From: an uncultured Solirubrobacter sp.
Lineage (GTDB): Bacteria; Actinomycetota; Thermoleophilia; Solirubrobacterales; Solirubrobacteraceae
Length of the DNA stretch: 6,065 bases
NCBI GenBank assembly: GCA_937871635.1
Contig: CALMNS010000698.1
Coordinates: 1 to 6,065 of the forward strand
Reading direction: 5' to 3'
Position 1 is the stretch's first letter. The number at the start of each line of letters is the position of its first letter. A program made the position numbers and the translations under genes. Of the stretch, positions 1-4,783 are shown in pieces. The notes beneath the pieces are model-generated. The model had not been told where the DNA came from, did no database searches, and was given only the letters and a program-made list of their open reading frames with translations.

Positions 1-172
1 CCACCGCTGGCACGCCGTCCGCGGCCACCTGCACGAGCTGGGCGGCGACCTGCCCGCCGCCGCCACAGCCTACGCCGAGGCGGCTCGCCGGGCGACGAAC
101 GTCGCTGAGCGCGACCACCTGGTCCGCCAGGCCGCCCGCGCGCGCGACCGACACCGAGAGGCGGCAAGGTGA
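1..172 (+). CDS. C-terminal end of a DUF6596-type (TPR-tailed) ECF sigma factor, 5' truncated by the window
   Basis: The open frame runs from base 2 to a TGA at 170-172 and gives the last 56 residues of a protein that begins outside the window. The visible part is an Ala/Arg-rich helical hairpin with HRWHAVRGHLHELGGDL near its start and an AYAEAARRATNVAERDHL stretch after it. From memory of the family, this is the typical C-terminal end of long ECF-like sigma factors carrying the DUF6596/TPR-like tail, where a WHAVRGHLL-like helix precedes the final helix. In those proteins the tail is thought to regulate the sigma factor in place of a separate anti-sigma protein. The sigma region 2 and region 4 domains are not in the window, so the identity rests on the tail alone. 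The gene converges on the membrane protein gene at 269-1000, leaving a 96-base gap with only a weak 5-bp hairpin. Confidence 0.72.
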   Translation, partial: HRWHAVRGHLHELGGDLPAAATAYAEAARRATNVAERDHLVRQAARARDRHREAAR

Positions 173-268
173 CCCTGCTGTCCCGGCCTGCGGCAGACGG
201 AGTTCGACACCACGGGCATGGGTTGGGTTCCGCGCGACACTCGCGGCGGCGGTCCGGCGCTTCCGGCG

Positions 269-1000
269 TCAGTCGGTTTCGTCGTTCGGGTCGTCGTAGT
301 AGGCCTGGGTTGTGATCCGGCCGTCGGCCGACTTCCATTCGGCGCGCAGAGCGCCCGACGGCGGGCGCAGCAGGGCACCGTTGTCGGTGACGGCCTGGGT
401 GAGGCGCTGGCCGCCGTCCCGGAGGACGAGCGTCACCTCACGGACGCTGTCGGGCAGGAGATAGAAGTAGACGGAGCCCGGCCGCAGCGTGGTGCGGCTG
501 CTCGGCGGCCGCAACGCTGCGGACCGCGGCCGGTACTCGCCGCAGCCGAAGCCGCCGATGTTGCGGCGCAGCACCCAGGTGCAGACGGCCAGTCGTCCTT
601 CGACGACGCCCGGGGCCGCGTAGGCGGCGACGTCGCCGAGTTGTGCGACCTTGCGCGATTCGCTCAGGTCGATGCGCGTGTTCCGCAGCGCCCGCGCGGT
701 GCGCGATCGCCCGTCCGGCACCCGATCCGTGCGGGTGCGGGGCTGCGCGAAGACCGAGTAGCTCTCCGCGAGCGCCGCGGCGCGGCGAGCGGCGCTGGTT
801 GGCGGCTTGGCGGGCTGTGGCGACGACGCGGCGGGGCGAATGGCCGGCGGCTGCGCCGATTCCAGCGTGACGAGGCCGATTCCGGCGAGCGCGAGCAGCG
901 CGGCGGCCATTACCGCTGCGGTGTGGACACCTCGGCGGCGTCGTCCACGCCGATCGGCGGCGTCGGTCAACTCCAGCTCGAGCTCGGGCAGCAGCGTCAT
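269..1000 (-). CDS. single-pass membrane protein, putative sensor/anti-sigma partner of the upstream ECF sigma factor
   Basis: This is a 243-residue protein starting at ATG 998-1000, whose A overlaps the sigma factor stop in an ATGA junction. Residues 1-26 are a short acidic then strongly basic segment (RRGRRRRG at 17-24). They are followed by one hydrophobic segment at about 27-46 and a Pro/Ala/Arg-rich region to about residue 75. The remainder (about 80-243) is probably extracytoplasmic under the positive-inside rule. It contains two cysteines about 15 residues apart (CTWVLRRN and GFGCGEYR, near residues 140-155) that could form a disulfide. I recognise no named domain. The HxxxCxxC zinc anti-sigma motif is absent and the cytoplasmic tail is too short for a normal anti-sigma domain. 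Translational coupling and the membrane topology suggest it senses or limits the activity of the ECF factor, but this is inference. It could equally be a cell-envelope protein that the sigma factor controls. Confidence 0.7.
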   Translation of the reverse strand: MTLLPELELELTDAADRRGRRRRGVHTAAVMAAALLALAGIGLVTLESAQPPAIRPAASSPQPAKPPTSAARRAAALAESYSVFAQPRTRTDRVPDGRSRTARALRNTRIDLSESRKVAQLGDVAAYAAPGVVEGRLAVCTWVLRRNIGGFGCGEYRPRSAALRPPSSRTTLRPGSVYFYLLPDSVREVTLVLRDGGQRLTQAVTDNGALLRPPSGALRAEWKSADGRITTQAYYDDPNDETD

Positions 1001-1536
1001 GGGTTGCCTCTCGCGGATCGCAGGGCGTTCAGGCCACGGCTGACGCGCTTTCGGATCACGCTCTCGGAGCAGGCGAGCTCGGCGGCGATGTCCGCGTACG
1101 GCCGCTCGTCGATCACCCGCGCCAGGACGGCTTGGGCCTGCTCGGCGGGCAGGTTCTCGATGACGCGGCGGACCTCGAGATCGGCCTCGAGTGCTTCGAT
1201 CTGCTCGAGCGCATCGAGCGTCAACTCGAGCGGTCGCATCCCGAGTTTGCGCCGGGCGCGATCCTCGACCTGTCCGCGGGCGAGCGAATCGAGCAGCTTG
1301 TGCCGCGCGATCCCGAACAACCAGCTCTGCGCCGGCGTCGAACCGGCCCGAAAGCGCGAAGCGGAGAGGAGCGCGGAGGCGAAGGTCTCGGCCGCGAGGT
1401 CCGCGGCGAGCTCGGGCTCCCGGACGCGGCGACGGAAGTACGCCAGCACCGACCGCTCGTGGCGGCGGTAGAACGCCGCGAACGCCTCGGGATCATGGCG
1501 AGTGCGGGCGAGTAGCTGCTCGTCGTCGAGCTCCAT
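997..1536 (-). CDS. ECF-family RNA polymerase sigma factor (sigma-70 family)
   Basis: This 179-residue protein directs RNA polymerase to a specific promoter set. Region 2 spans about residues 14-65, with DPEAFAAFYRRHERSVLAYF, then ELAADLAAETFASALL, where the D(L)xxETF stretch is the region 2 signature. SWLFGIARHKLLDSLARG follows as region 2.4. A Leu/Glu-rich linker (about 95-118) leads to region 4 (about 120-175), with NLPAEQAQAVLARVIDERPYADIAAEL followed by the helix-turn-helix CSESVIRKRVSRGLNALR. The length is typical for an ECF factor. I chose ATG 1534-1536 because GAGGAAGG lies about five bases upstream and the family N-terminus (DDEQLLART) follows directly. The open frame continues upstream to 1878, but that stretch is low-complexity and would run antisense through the VOC remnant. 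The stop codon overlaps the start of the membrane protein gene (ATGA). No convincing -35/-10 pair was visible upstream, so autoregulation cannot be judged. Confidence 0.92.
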   Translation of the reverse strand: MELDDEQLLARTRHDPEAFAAFYRRHERSVLAYFRRRVREPELAADLAAETFASALLSASRFRAGSTPAQSWLFGIARHKLLDSLARGQVEDRARRKLGMRPLELTLDALEQIEALEADLEVRRVIENLPAEQAQAVLARVIDERPYADIAAELACSESVIRKRVSRGLNALRSARGNP

Positions 1537-1671
1537 CACGCCTTCCTCGGGCCAGGGCCTCCGCTTGTGACCGGCGAGGTTCATCCCGCATCGCCCAGTT
1601 AACCCAAGCCGTCGCGCGGGTGCTGCGATCGTGTCGCGAGCGCGCGACCAGGCCCCGGAAGCCACCTCCGC
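1537..1671. other. intergenic region between the ECF sigma gene and the VOC remnant
   Basis: These 135 bases lie upstream of the sigma operon on the - strand and of the VOC remnant on the + strand, so they should hold the sigma operon promoter. On the - strand the only strong element is GAGGAAGG, the ribosome binding site of the sigma gene (around 1541-1548). A GTTAAC palindrome occurs near 1598-1603, but I cannot match a convincing promoter around it. The first few residues of an intact VOC protein should be encoded near 1640-1671, but the frame there carries no recognisable start region. Confidence 0.5.
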
Positions 1672-1860
1672 GTGGCGAGACCCAGCCACGACCTCGCTGC
1701 CGCCGAGCGCTTCTGGCGTGACGGGCTCGGCCTCACGGTGCTGTGGCGATCCGGCGAGGCGGAAGGAGATCATGCCCTCCTCGCCCTCGGCTGGCCCGGC
1801 GCCACCTTCGTCGATCCCGACGGCTACCGCCTGACACTCTGCCGCCGCGACTGGCCCTGA
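1672..1860 (+). pseudogene. VOC/glyoxalase-superfamily protein remnant with a central in-frame deletion
   Basis: The 62-codon frame begins at GTG 1672 and ends at TGA 1858-1860. Its first part contains RPSHDLAAAERFWRDGLGL followed by TVLWRSGEAEGDHALLALGW, the first beta-alpha-beta-beta unit of a VOC domain. Its last part, TFVDPDGYRLTLCRRDW, is the usual final strand with the DPDGY turn. From memory of the family, intact members are about 115-130 residues and have some 55-60 residues between these parts, including a WHLE-like segment with a metal ligand. Here GWPGA (ending near 1803) joins directly to TFVDPDG. The product would lack half of the paired beta-alpha-beta-beta-beta modules and should not form a normal active site. 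No ribosome binding site is evident before the GTG, and the N-terminus may also be lost. A novel mini-protein is possible but less likely. The remnant sits in a gene-poor gap before the monooxygenase unit. Confidence 0.72.
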
Positions 1861-1879
1861 ACGGACCGAACCGGACAAC

Positions 1880-1909
1880 GGGGGCGCTGCAACGACAACC
1901 GGCGCCCCC
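1880..1909 (+). terminator. GC-rich hairpin after the VOC remnant, possible terminator
   Basis: GGGGGCGC (1880-1887) and GCGCCCCC (1902-1909) form a perfect 8-bp stem with a 14-base loop, 20 bases after the remnant's stop codon. There is no T-run afterwards, so it is not a classic intrinsic terminator. Actinobacterial terminators often lack a U tail, and position and stem strength make termination plausible. Confidence 0.45.
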
Positions 1910-1947
1910 TACCCGCCCCTCGCCACCTCCAACTTATACCGGATACG

Positions 1948-1965
1948 GGGGCTTCATGAAGCCCC
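1948..1965. promoter_or_regulatory. perfect 18-bp palindrome, candidate operator
   Basis: GGGGCTTCATGAAGCCCC reads identically on both strands, with its centre between 1956 and 1957. A CCGGAT direct repeat flanks it at 1939-1944 and 1964-1969. It has no T tail and lies upstream of the probable promoter rather than in a transcript end, so a dimeric regulator site is likelier than a terminator. It would overlap the -35 position of the -10-like element at 1977-1982. No regulator gene adjoins it, so the binding protein is unknown. Confidence 0.5.
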
Positions 1966-1982
1966 GGATCGTGCCGCATAAT
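1953..1982 (+). promoter_or_regulatory. possible promoter of the leader ORF/monooxygenase unit
   Basis: CATAAT at 1977-1982 matches the TATAAT -10 consensus at five of six positions in an otherwise GC-rich background. The hexamer 18 bases upstream (TTCATG, 1953-1958) is a poor -35 and lies inside the palindrome, which suits regulated expression. Transcription would start near 1989, giving a leader of about 35 bases before the ORF at 2024. This is inferred from pattern alone. Confidence 0.4.
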
Positions 1983-2012
1983 CGCCCGCCGCAAGCCACA
2001 AACCACAGGAAT

Positions 2013-2068
2013 GGAGGAGCGGAATGCGCGCGTTGTTCTCGACGTATGCGGCGGGAGTGCGGCGATGA
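2013..2068 (+). CDS. 14-codon leader ORF translationally coupled to the monooxygenase
   Basis: GGAGGAG (2013-2019) lies four bases before ATG 2024-2026, the best-spaced ribosome binding site in this gap. The frame encodes MRALFSTYAAGVRR and stops at TGA 2066-2068, overlapping the monooxygenase ATG (2065-2067) as ATGA. This is the arrangement expected for translational coupling. Eleven of 14 codons end in G or C. The peptide has no run of one amino acid typical of an attenuator. Its MRALFSTY start resembles the first strand of GT-B glycosyltransferases (MRxLFTTY), so it may be the stub of a deleted gene instead of an evolved leader. The feature begins at the Shine-Dalgarno; the coding part is 2024-2068. 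Confidence 0.45.
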
Positions 2069-3603
2069 CCGAGCACGCGGTGGTCATCGCCGGAGGCGGG
2101 CCTGCGGGGATGATGCTGGCGGCTGAGTTGGCGCTGGCGAAGGTCGACGTCGCGGTCGTCGAGCGGCGTCCCGATCACGTGCTCGTCGGCTCACGGGCCG
2201 GCGGGTTCCACTCGCGCACGCTCGAGGTGCTCGATCAGCGCGGGGTCGCGGATCGGTTCCTCGCAGAGGGTCAGGTGGCGCAGGCCGCGACCTTCGGCAC
2301 GACCGTGCTGGACATGAGCGACTTCCCGACGCGTCATCCGTACTCGCTCGGGATCTGGCAGAACCGGATCGAGCGGATCATGGCCGCCTGGATCGCCGAG
2401 CTGCCGGTGCACGTCTACTACGGGTGTGAGGTGACCGGCTTCGCGCAGGACGACACCGGGGTCGACGTCCGGCTGGCCGACGGCGAGCCGCTGCGGGCGC
2501 AGTACCTCGTCGGGTGCGACGGAGGACGGAGCCTGATCCGCAAAGCCGCCGGCATCGAGTTCCCGGGGTGGGATCCGACGCGGAGCAACCTGATCGCCGA
2601 GGTGGAGCTGACCGAGGAGCCGCCGCCGGGCGTCCGTCACGACGCCACCGGCGTCCACGGCCTCCACCGGATGGAGGACGGGAGGACGGTCCGGGTCGTC
2701 GTGACCGAGCAGCAGATCGGGCCCAGCACCGAGCCCACGCTGCGCGATCTGAGCGAAGCGCTCATCACCGTGTTCGGTACCGACTTCGGGATCCACAGCC
2801 CCACCTGGATCTCCAGGTTCACCGACATGACCCGGCAGGCCGCGGACTACCGCGACAGACGCGTGCTGCTGGCCGGCGACGCAGCTCACGTGCACTACCC
2901 GGCGGGTGGGCAGGGCCTCAGCCTGGGTGTGCAGGACGCGGTGAACCTGGGATGGAAGCTCGCTCAGGTGGTCAACGGGACCTCCCCGGAGCGCCTGTTG
3001 GACACCTACCACGCCGAGCGTCACCCGGTCGCTGCCCGCGCGCTCAAGCACACGATGGCGCAGGCCGCGCTCCAACGCCGGGACGAGCGCATCCAGGCCC
3101 TGGTCGAGGTGGTGTCGGAGCTGGCGAGGATGGACGAGCCTCGCAGACGGCTCGCCGGGATCGTCTCCGGGCTGGACATCCGTTACGACCTCGGCGAGGG
3201 ACACCCGCTGCTCGGACGCCGGATGCCTGACCTGGACCTCGCGATCGCCGACGGCCCGCTCCGCGTCTTCGAGCTGCTGCACGACGCACGGCCGCTGCTG
3301 CTCAACCTCGGCCAGCCCGGCGACTTCGACATCGCTCCATGGGAGGACCGAGTCCGGCTGATCGACGTGAGCTACCGAGGGGAGTGGGAACTCCCCGTGC
3401 TCGGCGTGGTCAGCGCCCCCACCGCCGTGCTGATCCGCCCGGACGGCTACGTCGCCTGGGTAGGCGACCGCACCCACGTCGGGCTTCCGGAGGCGCTGGC
3501 CACCTGGTTCGGGCCGCCCACTGCGGCGTTGCCCGCCGCCGGCGACGGCGACCGCCGGGGAGTACCGTTCGTCGCCGCGACGATTCGGCACGGAAGGAGG
3601 TGA
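2065..3603 (+). CDS. class A FAD-dependent aromatic/polyketide hydroxylase (PheA/TfdB-type monooxygenase)
   Basis: The 512-residue flavoprotein should use NAD(P)H and O2 to hydroxylate an aromatic or polyketide-like compound in the cytoplasm. The Rossmann FAD site VVIAGGGPAGMMLAAELAL has GGGPAG at 10-15 and ends in an acidic residue (VVERR). The DG motif is LVGCDGGRSLIRKAAGI (D152-G153). The GD motif is RVLLAGDAAHVHYPAGGQGL (G271-D272), followed by the QDAVNLGWKLA helix. GFHSRTLEVLDQRGVADRF matches the segment after the FAD domain in PgaE/RdmE/rifampicin-monooxygenase-like proteins. The C-terminal part (about 390-490), with LLLNLG and AVLIRPDGYVAWVGD, is the thioredoxin-like domain of this family. 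Length is normal, with no lesion seen. I chose ATG 2065 because MTEHAVVIAGGGPAG is a standard N-terminus and GGGAG lies seven bases upstream. An upstream ATG at 2011 has AGGA directly abutting it and adds 18 atypical residues. The substrate cannot be read from sequence: catabolic, biosynthetic and antibiotic-inactivating members all look like this. Confidence 0.93.
   Translation: MTEHAVVIAGGGPAGMMLAAELALAKVDVAVVERRPDHVLVGSRAGGFHSRTLEVLDQRGVADRFLAEGQVAQAATFGTTVLDMSDFPTRHPYSLGIWQNRIERIMAAWIAELPVHVYYGCEVTGFAQDDTGVDVRLADGEPLRAQYLVGCDGGRSLIRKAAGIEFPGWDPTRSNLIAEVELTEEPPPGVRHDATGVHGLHRMEDGRTVRVVVTEQQIGPSTEPTLRDLSEALITVFGTDFGIHSPTWISRFTDMTRQAADYRDRRVLLAGDAAHVHYPAGGQGLSLGVQDAVNLGWKLAQVVNGTSPERLLDTYHAERHPVAARALKHTMAQAALQRRDERIQALVEVVSELARMDEPRRRLAGIVSGLDIRYDLGEGHPLLGRRMPDLDLAIADGPLRVFELLHDARPLLLNLGQPGDFDIAPWEDRVRLIDVSYRGEWELPVLGVVSAPTAVLIRPDGYVAWVGDRTHVGLPEALATWFGPPTAALPAAGDGDRRGVPFVAATIRHGRR
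3594..3603 (+). promoter_or_regulatory. near-perfect Shine-Dalgarno for the downstream small ORF
   Basis: AAGGAGGTGA complements ten consecutive bases of the usual 16S rRNA 3' tail. It is embedded in the last codons and stop of the monooxygenase gene, with six bases between GGAGG and ATG 3607-3609. It is the strongest ribosome binding site in the window and marks 3607 as a real or formerly real start. Confidence 0.8.
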
Positions 3604-3606
3604 CGA

Positions 3607-3747
3607 ATGGCCAGTTAGAGCGCGGCGCCCGCGACCAACGAGCGGATCGTGCTCCTGCTCGAGGAGGTCAAGGCACAGCTCGCCGACTCGAAGGAGCGCG
3701 AGCAGCAGATCGCCCGCGATCTCGCGCGGCTGCTCGATCGCAAGTAG
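3607..3747 (+). pseudogene. small coiled-coil protein gene interrupted by in-frame TAG at codon 4
   Basis: From ATG 3607 the frame reads M-A-S, then TAG at 3616-3618. It then continues open for 42 sense codons (SAAPATNERIVLLLEEVKAQ and onward, ending LLDRK) to TAG 3745-3747. About nine in ten sense codons end in G or C, as in true genes here. The region from I14 to L42 (counting the TAG as codon 4) has hydrophobic positions I14, L18, V21, L25, S28, E32, I35, L39 and L42 spaced 4-3-4-3. That is a clean heptad pattern for an amphipathic coiled coil. The gene starts three bases after the monooxygenase stop and would be co-transcribed with it. Possible readings are a recent nonsense mutation, a sequencing error, or translation from the in-frame GTG at 3649 (33 codons, poor ribosome binding site). 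Function is unknown; an oligomerisation or partner protein for the hydroxylase is only a guess. Confidence 0.68.
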
Positions 3748-3758
3748 CGGCGGGGCGA

Positions 3759-3788
3759 ACCAAACTAAACAGTTGGTAGTCTCGTCGC
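3759..3788 (+). promoter_or_regulatory. probable leaderless promoter of the SDR gene with an inverted-repeat operator candidate
   Basis: TAGTCT (3777-3782) fits the actinobacterial -10 pattern TANNNT and ends six bases before ATG 3789. Transcription could therefore begin at or next to the start codon, and no Shine-Dalgarno is present. Immediately upstream AACT-AAAC-AGTT (3763-3774) is an inverted repeat. It extends imperfectly to ACCAAACT/AGTTGGT (3759-3777, one-base bulge) and sits between the -35 and -10 positions, where a TetR-like repressor could block transcription. No clear -35 is visible. The elements are seen; their roles are inferred. Confidence 0.5.
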
Positions 3789-4766
3789 ATGACTCGCATC
3801 ACGAACGACTTCGACGACACCACCACGGCGCTGGAGGTGGTCGAGGGCGTCGATCTGACCGGCAGACGCGCGCTGGTGACCGGCGCGGCGTCGGGAATCG
3901 GGGTCGAGACGGCCCGGGCCCTCGCCCACGCCGGCGCGCAGGTGACGCTCGCCGTGCGCGACCTCAAGGCCGGCGAGCGCGTCGCCGCCGACCTCGCGCG
4001 GACCAGCGGCCGTGACGACGTTGCCGTCGCCTTCCTCGACCTGGCCGACCTCCCCACCGTCGACGCCTTCACGGCGTCCTGGGAGGGGCCGCTGCACATC
4101 CTGGTCAACAACGCCGGCGTGATGGACACCCCGCAGGGGACGACCCGCCAGGGCTGGGAGACCCAGTTCGGGACGAACCACCTCGGCCACTTCGCGCTCG
4201 CCTCCGGCCTGCGCGACGCGCTGGCCGCCGCGGGCGACGCCCGGATCGTCTCCGTGTCGTCCAGCGGCCACGCCGCGTCCCCGGTCGTCTTCGACGACCT
4301 CTTCTTCGAGCATCGCGAGTACACGCCCGGCTCGGCATACGGCCAGTCGAAGACCGCAAATGTCCTGTTCGCCGTCGAGGCCACCCGGCGCTGGGCCGGC
4401 GACGGCATCACCGCCAACGCCCTGATGCCGGGCGGCATCTGGACGCCGTTGCAGCGGCACTGGACGGCCGAGCAGCGCGCCGCCAACGAGGAGCGGGCCC
4501 GCCAGGGGGAGGCGGCCGGCCTGTTCCGGATGAAGAGCACCGAGCAGGGCGCCGCCACCTCCGTGTTCGTCGCCACCTCCCCCCAGGTCGCAGGCATCGG
4601 TGGGCGCTACTTCGAGGACTGCGGCGAGGCGGAGGTCGTCGACCAGCTGCAAGGGATCCACGGGGTCCTGCCCCACGCGCTCGACCCGGACGCCGCCCGG
4701 CGCCTCTGGGAGGTCTCCGAGGAGCTGGTCGCCGCCGCGCGGGCTTCCTCCGCCACCGTCGGCTGA
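3789..4766 (+). CDS. short-chain dehydrogenase/reductase (retinol-dehydrogenase/WWOX-like SDR)
   Basis: The 325-residue NAD(P)-dependent oxidoreductase probably interconverts an alcohol and a carbonyl. Features in order are the cofactor loop TGAASGIG at 31-38; the D84 region (AFLDLADL) that contacts adenine; NNAGV at 107-111; the structural/catalytic Asn in TNHLGHF (N130); the Ser cluster VSSSGH at 156-161; and the catalytic Y184xxxK188 in SAYGQSKTANVLF. The long gap between the serines and Tyr, and the SAYGQSK(T/L)ANVLF motif, point to the retinol dehydrogenase-like branch and away from FabG-type enzymes. LMPGGIWTPLQRH follows, then a substrate loop and an extended C-terminal tail through about residue 325. 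The chosen ATG gives the family-typical 20-25 residues before the first strand and agrees with the leaderless promoter signal. The gene is 41 bases downstream of the small coiled-coil ORF, so it has its own promoter but may also receive read-through. Substrate unknown. Confidence 0.93.
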   Translation: MTRITNDFDDTTTALEVVEGVDLTGRRALVTGAASGIGVETARALAHAGAQVTLAVRDLKAGERVAADLARTSGRDDVAVAFLDLADLPTVDAFTASWEGPLHILVNNAGVMDTPQGTTRQGWETQFGTNHLGHFALASGLRDALAAAGDARIVSVSSSGHAASPVVFDDLFFEHREYTPGSAYGQSKTANVLFAVEATRRWAGDGITANALMPGGIWTPLQRHWTAEQRAANEERARQGEAAGLFRMKSTEQGAATSVFVATSPQVAGIGGRYFEDCGEAEVVDQLQGIHGVLPHALDPDAARRLWEVSEELVAAARASSATVG

Positions 4767-4783
4767 CCTCCCGTAGCGGGTCA
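4764..4783. terminator. short inverted repeat at the convergent gene ends, weak bidirectional terminator candidate
   Basis: TGACC...GGTCA arms enclose TCCCGTAGCG, and an alternative CCCG-TAG-CGGG stem lies inside. Both arms carry the TGA stop codons of the two convergent genes (SDR on +, imine-reductase-like on -), which are only 14 bases apart. There is no T tail and the stem is short, so any terminator role is weakly supported. Confidence 0.25.

Noticed and set aside
230..246. CCGCG-N7-CGCGG hairpin between the convergent sigma-tail and membrane-protein genes
   Set aside because: A 5-bp stem without a T tail is common by chance at this GC content, so it was not listed as a terminator.
1165..1235. 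Dense TCGAG repeats
   Set aside because: They arise from Leu-Glu-rich codons in the linker of the sigma factor (LEQIEALEADLE) and their antisense. Spacing is irregular, so this is not a repeat array.
218..1471. 417-codon open frame on + strand
   Set aside because: It lies antisense to the sigma factor and membrane protein genes. Its translation is Arg/Ala/Gly-rich low complexity with no domain, as expected for a shadow frame in high-GC DNA.
1537..1878. N-terminal extension of the ECF sigma factor to 1878
   Set aside because: The extra 114 residues are unlike any sigma factor N-terminus and run antisense through the VOC remnant. A good ribosome binding site precedes the ATG at 1536.
2011..2064. 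Monooxygenase start at ATG 2011
   Set aside because: The AGGA abuts this ATG with no spacing, the added residues lack family similarity, and their third-position G/C (about 70%) is lower than in the gene body.
2191..3591. 466-codon open frame on - strand
   Set aside because: It is an exact antisense shadow of the FAD monooxygenase, which has clear family motifs. The shadow translation is rich in V, H, D, Q and P with no recognisable motif.
3616..3618. TAG as a pyrrolysine or other recoded codon
   Set aside because: Nothing in the window (no pyl genes, no recoding element) supports recoding. A nonsense mutation, sequencing error or downstream start is simpler, so this is not claimed.
3668..4676. 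Two long overlapping - strand frames (to 4597 and 4676)
   Set aside because: Both are antisense to the SDR gene, whose catalytic motifs are intact. Neither translation shows a motif.
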